From NCBI GenBank assembly GCA_025399215.1, contig MU621140.1:19450-83449 (forward strand): 64,000 nt of DNA, given 5' to 3'. Position numbers and translations under genes: made by a program. A model generated the notes under the pieces. That model made no database searches. It saw nothing but the letters and a program-made list of their open reading frames with translations, and was not told the DNA's origin. Below, in pieces: positions 20,620-32,647 of the stretch. Each line of letters begins with the position of its first letter. The stretch's first letter is position 1. The stretch is from Globomyces pollinis-pini. Its lineage: Eukaryota > Chytridiomycota > Chytridiomycetes > Rhizophydiales > Globomycetaceae.

Positions 20620-23310
20620 TTAGAAGAAGCGATTCAACCATTGCGATATTTTGTTGCGTTCATTGACGGGTTTGTTACGATAAATCTTCTCCTCTTCAGA
20701 TTCACTCAATCGCTTCTTGACTTTATGGGCTATTTGGTCGTTGCTTCGTTCAAACTTACGCAGGCTTCTTAGTTGTGGTGTCGTTAATGGCCCTACATCA
20801 TCCATATCAATGTCAGGAAAGAGTGGTTTCTCACGTGCTTTCAGAGTCATAATTAGAAATGCGTATTCAAATGCTAAATCCTCCAAGAAAGAATACTGTC
20901 CAGAACTACCACCATGACCTGCATTATCGATTTTTAGTAAGAGCATCCTTTTCTCAATGGAGGGATCTCCAAACCCTTCCTCCAACTTTTGCTTTCTCAA
21001 ATGTCGCATTTTGGCAACAAACTTTAACGGTTCAAAAAAGGCCACCTAAATGTTATGTTCAAGTATGTTTTACTCGTGGATCATTCATACCACCAAGTAC
21101 CAAAATGTGTGGATACTCATTCTTTGCCAACTTTTCACCATCAATCTGAAATTAAAAAGTTCATTTTTACATTAGTATAAGGACAGTACCCTTTCATGAC
21201 ATCATATATATCTTTATCCACTGGATTGCCCCATTCCTAAAAAATTAATCCAATTTAGATCATTACTTCAAATTCAAAAGCGGTCCACGGTATACTTGAA
21301 TTGAACATGGTATTAATGACATCGATAAAAGGTACTTCGGTAAGTGCTGCTTGGAATAAATCTGGTCGCATATTGATTGAAGCACCGATAAGCAGACCAC
21401 CTGCTGATCTACCATAAATAGCTAATTTTGAAGGTGTCGTATATTTTTCCTTTATCAAATATTCGGCAACAGAACAAAAATCATAAAATGTGTTTGGTTT
21501 CTTTTCCAACTTTCCCTCTTCATACCACCCATTACCCATATCAGCACCACCTCGGCAATGCGCAACGGCATATATAAAACCTCTATCCAAAAGAGACAAT
21601 CGGGCAGTTGAAAATATTGGGTTTACACAAGATCCATATGCTGCATATGAATGTAGTAGCATGGGATTAGGCTGAGAAGGAGACATATCCATTCCTAGTA
21701 AATCACGGCGATAGACCAAAGAAACAGGAACTGAAGTTCCATCTACACTTAATGCAAATAGTCGTTTGGAGCAATAATTGGATTTCTCATAAGGAAACAT
21801 TCCTCGGACTTTTTCCTCATGAATAATTGTCATTTTTCGTTCCACCAAATCATAATCAATTACTTGAGTAGGTTGGATAAAAGATGTGTAAGTCATTCGA
21901 AGCATTTTAGTATTGTATTGGCCCTCTTTTGTGAGATATGCAATTTCTTCGTTAGGAGATCCTAACCAAATTGAATAGACTGTTTCTGAAAAGCTGATAT
22001 AATGGAATGTTGTAAAATCTTCACTACCATCCTCTGGCATATTAATAACTCTAACGTTTTGTAGACCTACAAATAGTTAATTTTACAATCTCAATTTACA
22101 ATTAGATCGTTCTAAAACAACTAAATGACGTTTACGAAATTGAAAATCTTCAATCAAGACAAAATCACGATGTTCAACAACGATTTTCGGATTTTCTAGT
22201 AATTCATCGGTATACGAAGGAACATCATCCTTGATTGGAATTCGATAGATATAATTATTTTTTACATCTCTATTTGTAAGTATATAGAAATATCCAGTGT
22301 GATGTTTAACGGTGTATTGAACTTTGTTTTCTCTTGGGAAGATAAGCTGCAAATTTTTAAGTGGATCGTGAGCATCTAGTACTCGAGTTTCTGATGTAAT
22401 TTGAGCGGATCCATTTAAAATTAAGAATGCAGCATCGTAAGTTTTTCTTAATGTTAGAAAAAACATTTCATCCAATTCATGATAAAGGATAACGTCATCT
22501 GCAATACTTGTACCAAGTTTGTGTCTTTTCAACATATAAGCACGTTCAAATTGATCTAATATTGTATAGAAAACATATTGCCCATCTTCTGAAAACTCCA
22601 AATCAGTATATACATCATCAATGGAATCCGGAAATGTTTCGTTTGTCAATATATTTTGAAAGTATACAGAATATCGTTCTTGTCCAGTGCAATCAACTCC
22701 ATATGCTATAGTAGTACAATCTGGTGATAGTTTCAAAAATCCAACGCTAAAGCAAGGTGCTTCAGCAAACAATGGAGAAGTTGCAAGTTCATTTTCATTA
22801 AGGTAAATCACCTCTTCGTTCGTTTCCAAGTTAATTCTACAATGTGCCAGATATTCTTCTCCTTCGATCTAAATTATCAGTCAAAATAGTAACCTTTTTC
22901 GAATAATAATGCCAACCATCATTTAATTTAATTTTTGGTGATTCTAAGGTGAACGAAGAGTAATTATACCTTCATCTTGATCAAGTCTAGAAACAAACTC
23001 TTTATATAGTAATTTTTGTAATGCCTTTTCATCAGCAAGCATTTCATTCGCGTAAGAATTTTCTTGTTCAATGTATTCCAATACTTTAGGATTTTTTCGA
23101 TCGTGCAACCATCTAGATTGAATAGTTTAGGATATGATAGTCATACCGAAAATCATCCGACCATTCCTCATTATGAACGTTAGTGAAATTGAATGGCTCG
23201 GGGTTACAAACTGGTTCTGATACAGCATTTACGGGTTTCTTTTTCTTATGACTCTCTGTTGTATCCTCAATGATTTTCCTTAAAGAGGACCTTTGGTGAA
23301 TTAAACTCAA
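20620..23310 (-). CDS. Oligopeptidase B-type serine peptidase (start unresolved)
   Basis: Minus-strand exons: 23147-about 23310, 22970-23112, 22894-22943, 22100-22868, 21267-22066, 21171-21236, 21074-21145, 20620-21045; introns 34, 26, 25, 33, 30, 25 and 28 nt. Prolyl-oligopeptidase family S9A: an N-terminal beta-propeller opening DDFRWLHDRKNPKVLEY, then an alpha/beta hydrolase with nucleophile GRSAGGLLIG, catalytic Asp in GGMNDPRV and catalytic His in NAGHGGSSGQY. The S1 segment GNGWYEEGK fits cleavage after basic residues in small peptides. The first exon has no ATG in frame, so at least one upstream coding exon is missing from this model. The 20526-20619 gap separates it from MDM1. Confidence 0.9.
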
Positions 23311-23948
23311 AAAGAATACCTATCATTAACAATTTTTTAAAAGAAACCATATAGATAGACAATACTCAGGAGATCTAATGCATGTCTTTTCCAAAATAGC
23401 ATAAATTTCAGGTAAATGTTTAACTAAATTCGAACTATCTTGTTCCATATCTGCATCCACTTGTGATAGAAAGTTTGAATATTTAACAGTTTTTGCCTTT
23501 GCAAGAGTAGGAGAATCGTGTATTTCAGTTGTAACAATCTGACATTTAATCTTTCAATTATACCTAAAAACAATTAGATTTCAAACACGAACCTGGCATT
23601 GAATTAGATTCGATTTGCAATACCTTTGATAGATGATTAAATACAAGGAATACGTACCTAGTCAAAATTAAACCCCTGTGAACTTACCTGTAAACATTAA
23701 ATACAGAATCTCTCAAACCAAATTATCTCGACACATACTAAAATTTCTAGTTCGAACATTTGTGAACTCTTTGGTAGTATCCTTTCCAGTCATCTCTATG
23801 TTTAAAATAAACAGTCACGTCAAAAAGATCTTAAAAAATTATTTGGATAATCAATCAGATTCCCAATATTTCCATTTAAACATTTTATTTTAAACATAAT
23901 TTTAACAACATATTCAATTTGATTGCTTTATTATGTAGTCGAAATGAA
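23311..23948 (-). other. Unresolved coding-like stretch
   Basis: Between oligopeptidase B and RPS28. On the minus strand 23366-23538 is an open, exon-like segment preceded by an acceptor (ATGTCAG) and encoding a helical sequence (KTVKYSNFLSQVDADMEQD, then LVKHLPEIYAILEKT). Several consecutive GT...AG pairs of 20-31 nt lie upstream at 23539-23690. It may be a small multi-exon gene or the missing 5' end of oligopeptidase B; I could not close a frame into either. A plus-strand frame at 23678-23893 looks spurious. Confidence 0.3.
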
Positions 23949-24340
23949 TTAACGGAGACGACGAGCTTCACGTTCGGATTCGAGAAGAGTTAAAACATCT
24001 ACAAAAATGAAATAATCAGCTAATTACCACCATCACGGACTGGTCCTTTGACGTTACGGATGATAGAACGACCGTTTTCTTCGAGGATTTCAACACGAAC
24101 CTGGGTGACTCCACCACGGGAACCAGTACGTCCAAGAACTTTGGTAACTCTAGCTAATCTGGCAGCGCCTGCTTTGGAATCCTGACAATGTTAGTGAATG
24201 TAAAATGAATAATGTGAGAGCAATTCAACGTTGAAAGTAAATGTAACAATGTGTATCCCGTCACTAAGTGTATGATAATTGAATGGATGGATGGATGGAT
24301 TGATTGATTGATTGAATGTTGTGGTTCATGTTCTTACCAT
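23949..24340 (-). CDS. RPS28: 40S ribosomal protein S28 (eS28)
   Basis: Three exons: 24338-24340 (the ATG alone), 24028-24181, 23949-23998; introns 156 and 29 nt; 68 aa, the usual family length. Sequence shows [34 protein letters not shown] and the C-terminus [12 protein letters not shown]. It is a small-subunit head protein near the mRNA exit. The long intron directly after the ATG is shared with RPS4 in this window and carries a tetranucleotide repeat. Divergent from RPAP2 (281 nt). Confidence 0.97.
24281..24318. repeat. RPS28: Tetranucleotide microsatellite in RPS28 intron 1
   Basis: Plus strand (ATGG)n followed by (ATTG)n. On the gene's sense strand it reads as CAAT then CCAT repeats inside the 156-nt first intron. 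A similar CCAT run lies in RPS4 intron 1. Confidence 0.9.
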
Positions 24341-24621
24341 TTGTAAAAAGTAAAAGTTTTGTCAAACTTGAAACTTGAAAAAAGACACAATCAAAACTTG
24401 ACCAATGAAAAGAATTTAATCAAACAGAATAGAATCATACTGACATGCAAGTTGTAATGCTTTGACTAGCGTCCTTTTACCTACGACTGGTTATCGCTAT
24501 TTTATATTGATTTGATCAAGTTTGAGTCGTTGACAATTGTTATCAAAAGATTGAAATAATTTCATTGTTGTTTATGTTGTTTTCAAGTCATTTGTGTGAG
24601 TTTTTCTTTGTCAATTTCTAA

Positions 24622-25931
24622 ATGAATAAAAATCAAGCTCAAGATTGGAAATCGGTCATTCAATCCAAAGTAACAAAGTTATACTCGACAGTAACAGCGG
24701 AAGAGCTACATGATATCGTATATCAGCTTTTATTCATTCTAGTGTCAATACCTCAACTTGACTCAATTTGAAATGGCTGTAGAAGAAAGAGGATCATTAC
24801 ATATCTGTGGATATCCTATATGTTCAAAATCACTACCACAATCAGGTCGGTTTAAGATAGATTCTAGTTTTGGATTGTTTGATTCAAGAAAGTTTCCAAA
24901 CCATTGTAGTCATACTTGCTTTATTGCCACGGAATTCCTAAAAACTCAACTATCAACCGATCCAATCTATTTAAGAAACTTTAATTTACAGTGAATCAAT
25001 TGGATGTAACTAATTCTTTAGATTTGATATCATACCATGTGAAGTGAATCCTAAAAAATACCTTAAACAGTTGTCCAAGAAACCAACGGTATTTGAACAG
25101 GAAAACAAGACAGAATTAATGACCAATTATATTGATTCACTCATTCAAAGTTTTTCCTCAACAACCTTATCTACAATAAAAATACATGAAAAGTTGGAAT
25201 CTACCAGTATGGATGTCATAACAGATCAGCAAGTTTCAACAGATCAAGCGACAATCGAAAGGTTGATGAACGAGTATGTCACACCATCCACAACCATTCT
25301 AAAATCATTTCAACCATCATTAGAAACAAATCCAAATCAAAATGTACAACATGATATGGTGGAAGGATATCAAGTCAAATACTATGGAAAGAAAATATCA
25401 ACCCCAAAGTCAATAGATTCAAAACAAAAAGTCAAAAAGATACGTAAACCAACATTAACATTATTTGGTGAAACTTGGACATTGTTGAATGCAATTGTCA
25501 GTACAGACACAAAAGAATTTGTCAAACATATTCATTTGGATAGCAATCATACTTCTCATCCATTGCATCAAACTAATACTATTGAACTGCAACGGAATTT
25601 AATTTTCTGTACTCGTATCCAATCTCAGTAATCCATAATGACTGATTTGATTCTAGACTTCATTCCATTGTCAAAATATTGAAATGTGATTTACTATATG
25701 ATGACCTATTGTTAAATCTTTGCAACACCTTTAGATTCTCAAAGAAGTTTAATATATCAACTCAACAGGATTGGATATTGGCAGCTATCTTTCTAAAATG
25801 GTAATTGGAATCTGAAACTAAACGCTAGGTTGGTGGATGATTCAAGTAGTTTAGATTGGTCCTCTGCAACGAAGCTGGTCAATCTCGGATTAGATGAGTT
25901 TAACATTCTGGCAAATATAATATATTCATAA
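24622..25931 (+). CDS. RTR1: RNA polymerase II CTD phosphatase RPAP2/Rtr1
   Basis: Exons 24622-24717, 24743-24990, 25022-25627, 25657-25800, 25829-25931; introns 25, 31, 29 and 28 nt; 398 aa. The Rtr1 zinc domain is clear: CQYLNLTQFEMAVEERGS, then CGYPICSKSL and NHCSHTCFIATEFLKTQL, giving the Cys/His ligand set. The middle (about 130-310) is low-complexity. The C-terminal 90 residues, recovered only after splicing (KILKCDLLYDDLL, DWILAAIFLKWL), resemble the RPAP2 C-terminal helical region. The enzyme removes Ser5 phosphate from the Pol II tail. Yeast Rtr1 lacks most of the C-terminal part, so this is closer in build to the longer RPAP2. Confidence 0.88.
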
Positions 25932-26031
25932 TTATAATCAATCCTGACTTTTTTACAATTAAACTAATATTCTCAACAACATAATTTCAAGTATAGAATG
26001 ACTGATTTATTGAAGTCCAACGATTACAAGT

Positions 26032-26971
26032 TTAAGCCAAACGTTCTCGGCGACGATCACGTTCTTCAGCAATAGTGAGTTTGACACCCTTGCCCTTTGG
26101 AAGAGACACCCAAGGCTTGCTTCCCTTACCAATGATGAAAACGTTACCGATACGAGTAGCAAAGGTACGGTCTAAAGCATCTTTGATGTGAACAATTTCG
26201 AAACCACCAATGTGCTTTTCACGGTGAGTAATAACACCGATACGACCCAAGTTATTTCCTCCAGTGACGTAAGCAACGTTACCATTGTCGAATTTAACGA
26301 AATCAACAATCTTTCCGGTTTCGATATCAATCTTGACGGTATCGTTAACCTTGACTAAAGGATCTGGATAACGAAGGGTACGTCCATCGTGAGTGACAGC
26401 ATATGGGATGGCTTTGGCACCAAGTTTGACTTGCTTAACCTTGCAAAGCTTGTATTTAGCTTCTTCTTCGGTGATACGGTGGATGGCAAATCTTCCCTTA
26501 ACGTCATAAATTAAACGGAAGTTTTCTCCAGTCTTTTCGATAGAGATAACATCTAAGGAGTTAAAATTAATTGAATTTACCCATGAAACCAGCAGGGTAG
26601 GTCATGTCGGTTCTGACCTTTCCGTCAACCTTGATTAAACGTTGCATGACGATAGCCTTAGTTTCTTTGTTGGTAAGGGCGTATCGAAGACGATTTCTGA
26701 TGAAAACGATCAAAGGAAGGCATTCACGGGTCTTGTGAGGACCAGCAGAAGGCTTTGGGGCCCAAGTACCAGTTAATTTGGATAACATCCAGTGTTTAGG
26801 GGCATTCAATCTCTTTAAATGCTTTTTTGGTCCACGAGCCTAAATGATGAGTAACGAATTCGAAATCAATCAAGAGAAGTAAGAAATAATCAAGTTGTGT
26901 AAGATGCTGGTTCAAGTGATTACTAATGGATGGATGGATGGATGCTTTGAAGGTTACTGATGACTTACCAT
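26032..26971 (-). CDS. RPS4: 40S ribosomal protein S4 (eS4)
   Basis: Exons 26969-26971 (ATG alone), 26581-26839, 26032-26552; introns 129 and 28 nt; 260 aa, the normal length. N-terminus [23 protein letters not shown]4 RNA-binding part [19 protein letters not shown], central KOW/RS4 domain and C-terminus [20 protein letters not shown] 5' intron directly after the ATG, as in RPS28. Convergent with RPAP2 across about 100 nt. Confidence 0.98.
26925..26944. repeat. RPS4: Tetranucleotide microsatellite in RPS4 intron 1
   Basis: Four to five ATGG units on the plus strand (CCAT on the sense strand), the same unit and placement as in RPS28 intron 1. Confidence 0.9.
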
Positions 26972-27220
26972 ATTTGAAAATGTGAAAACAAAATTCGAAC
27001 TTTTCACTTTACATAACCCGCCACACCAGTTTCAATCCTTTGGATTTTTAAAGGTGGATTTTTTAAATAAGCTTCTGATGAGGAATTTCTTGGATGGATG
27101 AAGAATTGGAATGAGCATAATGATTCAAGTAAATAGGAAGCTTAGAAGGGATGTTTATATACAGATGTACGGTACAATTCGAATGAAAAATGTTCTTTAA
27201 AGGACCATTATTTTATTAAT

Positions 27221-28720
27221 TCATTTTCCAAAAGTTGTTCGAGTGTTTAAAAATTGATCCATTTCCTTCCAAAAAGTTAACACTACTTTCGGATCCAAGT
27301 AACGCTTATTGCGATGAATCTAAAGTCAAACATTTCATTTTACCTGAAGTTTGTGGATGTTCCATTGACTGACCAGTCCTGGTAACGGCTCATCTTGAAA
27401 TGTCAATGAAAATCCAACAGCTAAAATATTAAGATATGTTTAATTACTGTTGGAAAATATATCCACAGGTTTATCCCATTTCCATGACCGAAACTGCCAC
27501 TCTTGTCCCATAGTAAACACTCCAACAACTCTTTTCCTGTCTTGTTAAGTTATTATTCATACCAGTCTATCGGCTTAAGAGAGTCGATTGAATCCAAAAC
27601 CAAGAAATCAGACACTGCATACTTTTTAGGATCACGTTTAATGATCACTGAAGCAGGCTTGATGATTCCTAAAGTTGGTTATAAAGCCAATCAAACCTTT
27701 CTTCCTGAATTCATCTGCTGCTACAAAACTAAAAGAAAACATAAGTTGTGAATGAAGCAGTACTTTTGTTTAATCAGCAGCTCTTCAACATTATATAATG
27801 AAATAACTGATTGTGCTGCTGCTGGTATAATGATAATAGGGATGGTATTTTCTATTCTTCAATGTACAGGTTCGATTACTATCTTTTTCAACTACTCTGG
27901 AAGATTTTTTCTTGGTTTCTGGTTGATGCACAACAGGCTTTGGTCTTACTGGACACGATTAGATCAAACATGAATACAACCTTCCTTCTTTTCATCTTTG
28001 GTTATAAATGCGTTGAAAGCTGGTTTCTCAATATTAGCAAAATGCTGGTTGTCAATAAATCTTTTGTTACCTTTTGTCCTTTAACACACAAAATATTGTA
28101 CGGTGTATTGACTGTTCTACACATCAGTGCCATCCTTTTCACTGATTCAACATCCTGAACGAAAAATGAGTCTAATGATTGAATACATTTGTAATATCTG
28201 CTGATAAACTTGAACGTTTTTTGTTTAGATTAAATCCAAATAATACAGCGTCTTCCAACTCCTTTTTGACTATTCAAATAATTACTATTTGATTTGAAAT
28301 TACCAGCATCAACACTTGTCTTTTTTGATTTCAAATGTTCACTCTCTTTAGAAACTCCTGTCAGATAGTCCAATAAATCTTTTCTATCCTACCTATTAGA
28401 ATTTATGGAATACCATAAAGGAGATGATATCGTAAGAATCATCTACAGCCATTCTACAATATGTAGCGTGTTCTACATTTCGTTTGATATAGAAATACAA
28501 TAGAGTTTTACAATCATATTGCTAGTATATAATCAACAAATATATCATGAGTTACTTTATATCCAGATGGTGAAGTTAACAAGAATTTTGCTCCAGAATG
28601 TAACTGAATCTGAGTTGCCAACTTAAAATCACTGGTGATCACTTCATTCTGTAGTAGTTTATATTCCTTTTCCTGAACGATCGTCTGTCGGAATTCATTC
28701 AAGAAACTATCGATTGCCAT
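27221..28720 (-). CDS. CDC73: Paf1-complex subunit Cdc73 / parafibromin
   Basis: Thirteen minus-strand exons: 28556-28720, 28414-28521, 28304-28388, 28187-28269, 28071-28154, 27981-28044, 27880-27948, 27764-27851, 27697-27728, 27563-27668, 27448-27536, 27344-27420, 27221-27319. Twelve introns of 24-35 nt; 382 aa, close to yeast Cdc73 (393). N-terminal domain (SPSGYKQYDCKTLLYF, MDRKDLLDYLTG). Middle motif VESVKRMALMCRTVNTPYN. Linker with TIPIIIIPAAAQSVISLYN. C-terminal Ras-like domain with VVGVFTMGQEWQF and HRNKRYLDPKVVLTFW. Functions in Pol II elongation and histone marks. Every splice is set by family alignment; no single exon exceeds 165 nt. Confidence 0.92.
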
Positions 28721-28813
28721 TGACTGAAAAGTGTTTTTTTATTGTAAAGATTCGAACCAGAAAAAACTCAAAATTAATACCAAATTTCATATCATTTTCA
28801 TTATATAATAGCA

Positions 28814-30456
28814 TCAAAGACGAGAAAAAAACCCTTTACGACCAGCTGATTGCTTAGTCTTGGTCATCAACCCCCATTTTTGCAAGGTTTCTTCTACTTT
28901 CCACAATGAATCATTAGATCCTGTCAAATCACCTTCAACTACGATACTTGGAACAGTAGGACCAGTAGGGTTCCAATTTTTGCAAACATTGTCATTAAAT
29001 TCAAATCTACTTGGAATGTTTTCTCCCAAAATAACACGTCGACCAACTCGTACAATATCAGCACATTCAACAAGATCAATTCTTCTGCACATTTCACCCA
29101 CGTCCATTCTAAAATCCTGGGAAAGCGTTTGTCGTCCAATATCTTCAAGTTGAATTGCCTTACTCTCCAAATTCATCAACAAATTGGATTTTAATTGATT
29201 CTTTGCCCTATTCAATTCATCAGGGGTACAATTTTGAGTGCAAATAGCTAATTGGTCTGCAATAACTGGTACAACATAATGATGAGTTTGTTTATCAGTC
29301 AAAACTGAAGCAGTAATACCAAATAAGCCTGAATCGCGATAAGTATGGTTAATATGATTGCAGCTCTCAATCCAACCATTTCTATTCAGCACTTGTGTAT
29401 ATAGTCTAGTATACATTCCTTTACCTAAACGAGTCAATTAACCTATCATATACCAGGTCCACCAGCAGAAAATGAACCACCGCCTCCCAACAAGGATGCC
29501 AAAGTTGCCAGAGAATAAATATCAGGATCAGTAACTGCCAAAGATTCATATGCGATTTGAACATGAGTTAATACCATATCATCCGGATTTGGACTTTTAG
29601 GTAAATTAGTAGTATCTTTAATAAAAGTTCCTCCAGTATATTTGCATTTCATTATTGCATCCTGTTGCGCTTTTTTGATCGAGGGCGAACTTTCCTTGAC
29701 ATCACCAAAATATTTCTCAGCCAATAATACAAAGTCATCATGATTAATTCCAACAGCTGCTACAACCATTCGATCTGGAGTGAACCAAGTATCTCTGAAT
29801 TGTCTTAAATTATTCACATTGATAGAATCCATCTGTTGAGGATGGATTCTCATTGTTCGTCCTAAAGTATTCACATCATTTAAATCTCCACTGAAAGGAT
29901 TTAATGATGATCGATAGGCAACTTGATGTAATTTTTCTGGTAAAGATAACTCATTGTTCCATTGTAAATCTTCCAATTCCCATAATGTATTTTCCTTTGC
30001 TTCATTCAATTCGTCCACATCATATTTTGGATATAGGACAATTTGTGATAATACATGCATTAATTTCTCTACACCTTTTGAAAACACAGATGCTTGATAA
30101 CTGATTAAATCTCTGGTAGTATTAGATGCGAATTGACCACCCAATAACTCCAATTCATGAGTTAATTGATCACTAGCGAAATCTCTAGTACTCTATACAT
30201 GAATAAATGAATTTGAATACCTTGAAAGTTAGTTTATCCCACATGTATGCGCATCCAGCAGTCTCCTTAGTTTCATAGCGAGACCCTATGGTGAACATTT
30301 TGATTTAATACCTGAATCTATAAATACACCAGCAGATACGAAATGCCCAGGATCATCATGCGTCACCACTTTGATGCCGTTTGATAATTTAGTTATTTTT
30401 GTTCCTGGACTTGCAATTGATTTAGCAGTACTGAGAAGTCTCCGTGATAAAAACAT
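28814..30456 (-). CDS. MAS2: Mitochondrial processing peptidase, alpha subunit
   Basis: Exons 30312-30456, 30221-30285, 29454-30192, 28814-29424; introns 26, 28 and 29 nt; 519 aa. The N-terminus MFLSRRLLSTAKSIAS is a typical matrix leader, followed by TKLSNGIKVVTHD. The zinc-binding HxxEH of the beta subunit is replaced (HELELLGG), and the glycine-rich loop GGGGSFSAGGPGKGMYTRL, diagnostic of the alpha subunit, is intact across intron 3. It recognises presequences and works with the beta subunit in the matrix. Confidence 0.97.
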
Positions 30457-30607
30457 TGAATTTGGAAAAAAAATGTGACAGAAATATCCTGAAAGGATGA
30501 ATTAAACTACCAATGAGAATTTAAACTACTTTGGTACAAAGAATTGAAACGAACGATTGTAAACGAACATCATGATAGAAGAGTTTTAATTCTTGTGTTT
30601 ATTGAAA

Positions 30608-32327
30608 TCAAGCTCCAATAAATGCTACTTTACGTTCAGTTGAGCTACTCACAAGGTATTGGGCATCAGGACCAAAAACAAAATCAGTAACAGCTGCATT
30701 ATGGTTTTCATATGTAACAATTTCATCCCACTTTTTAACAGTATACAAGCTATCATGAGATTCTATTCAATTATTACCTTATCTTTGGTCCATGGGTAAC
30801 TCCAACATACTTTCCACTATTATCGAATCTCACCTTGTTGACACCTTGGAAACCATCTGGTATATCCATTTGCAGGGTGTGGAATTCAGAAAGTTTTCTT
30901 AAATCCCAAAACTTGACAAATGAATCTGAAGAGGAAGTAGTTGCAAGATGATATCCATTTTCAGAGAATGAAATGCTTGAAATAGGTCCGGTATGACCAT
31001 TCAAAGCAGTTGCCATCACTCTAGATTTTAAATCCCATAATCTGAAAACTGAATCTTCAGAACCAGTTCCTAAAATAAGACCATCAGGATGTAGTTGAGC
31101 AGCTGTATACGCTACAAATATTTAGAAAACATCAATTCTTTACCAGAAGTTATTGTTGAATCTTGTACAGAAACAATTGATTCACCTCGTTCAATGTCAC
31201 AAAAGTTCCATACTGAATCCTCACCAACAGATACAAAGTGTTTATGCGTAGGGTGAACAGTGATGCCACGAACGGCTCCGGTATGGATTTTGATGTTATG
31301 ATCAGCCGACATCTTATAACCTTTTGTGTTTTCATTTACCGACCATACTTTAACACAGTTATCTGCAGATCCCGTTAAAAATTTGTTCTCATTTCCAACC
31401 CATGCTGTAGAGTATACAGCATTTTTTGTGGCTGCTTTTGCAGAGCATAATAGTTTTGTTGTAGCTTTATCAACAATTGATACAGTTCCATCATTTCCAC
31501 CTGTAAGAATCCATTCCCTTGGTTCACCATCAATCAACTGAGATTGCAGCTCTATTGAGTTCACACACGGATCTTTTGCAGTGTTAAGTGATTTGATCTC
31601 ATTGATTTCTTGGAAGGATGCAAGTTGTTCAACAGATGCCAAAGTTGGTGGTGCCTTTCTCTTCTTTCTCAGAGCAGATAATCTAATATATGTTAGAATA
31701 AAGAAAAAAAGAAAGGGTTGTAAAACGAAAAGATATACGTTTAAGTGTAATACCTTTCAGAAGTTGCGTCCAATGCTTCTGTGACAAGTTCAGGTAAAGG
31801 TTCATAAGGAACAGTTTCCATCTCAACATCTTGAGTCTCTTCGTTATCATGTGACTTGTAGGAGGCCTTGAAGTTGGATAGTTTAGTTCGAGCATCATCT
31901 CTTTCTTTAATTAATCTAGCAATGACTCTCTTTGCAGCATCGTTTTCATACAAGGCTGTTGACAATTGAGTTTGAATATCCTTATATTGTTTCTTTAATT
32001 CAAAAGTTTCCAACATAATCGCATCCCATTCATTCTGTAATGATAAAAGTGAATGAGGGATAGAAGTAGCAGTTGGTTGCCTTGGTTTTACGATAGGATC
32101 TAAAAGAAAATCAGTTACTGTCGACTACAAACTGGATAATACAGGAAGCAGATCATCTTCATTCATTTCTACATTTGTAACGGGACAAGTACCCTTTTCA
32201 TTTAAGTGCTTTTGAATCAGTTTCTTCTCAAACACATAACCAGATTTGGAAATCACAGGATCGACAGGAGAACTACCGGAGACTAAAATGAATGAACAAA
32301 GATCATCAAATTACTTGCACAAAACAT
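30608..32327 (-). CDS. PRP19: Pre-mRNA-processing factor 19 (U-box ubiquitin ligase)
   Basis: Six exons: 32315-32327, 32133-32282, 31754-32099, 31144-31682, 30778-31111, 30608-30749; introns 32, 33, 71, 32 and 28 nt; 507 aa. The first coding exon is 13 nt (M-F-C-A plus one base). U-box: CAISGSSPVDPVISKSGYVFEKKLI...GTCPVT. Then the Prp19 coiled-coil tetramerisation region (SLQNEWDAIMLETFELKKQ) and seven WD40 blades (for example WILTGGNDGTVSIVDK, KFLTGSADNCVKVWS, PISSISFSENGYHLATTSS). Core of the NineTeen complex that activates the spliceosome. Confidence 0.97.
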
Positions 32328-32647
32328 TCTTCGAGATAAAAAAAATCAAATGAAAAAATTACTTGAAAAAACCAAGACACTGAACAAAGTCTGATCATTG
32401 GATGCTAATAAGAATCTAATTGGATCTATTCCTAGTCTATTTGAGTATAAGGTACTTTGATTTGAGTTTTCTTGGTTTACTCCAATAACGTACGTTTTAG
32501 CCAAGCTTCTTGTCTCTCATTATAACATCTTCGACATGAGTCGATAATGACCATTCTAAAATATGAACTATCTAGTTGCAAAACGCGTATCAAAGACAGG
32601 CAACATGTAAGATTTGTATATTAATCCTTGCTTAGTACAGTGTCCAA
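32328..32647. other. Intergenic
   Basis: About 320 nt between the PRP19 start and the MscS-like gene end, both minus strand. It contains a 10-bp palindrome (AACGTACGTT near 32487) and no coding frame that I can support. Confidence 0.5.

Noticed and set aside
23678..23893. 71-codon plus-strand frame beside RPS28
   Set aside because: No family features, overlaps the RPS28 3' flank, and starts without supporting context; the composition looks like A/T-rich chance.
28741..28765. GGTTCGAATC-like string on the minus strand suggesting a tRNA T-arm
   Set aside because: The flanking bases do not form a T-stem, and no acceptor, D or anticodon arms can be folded around it.
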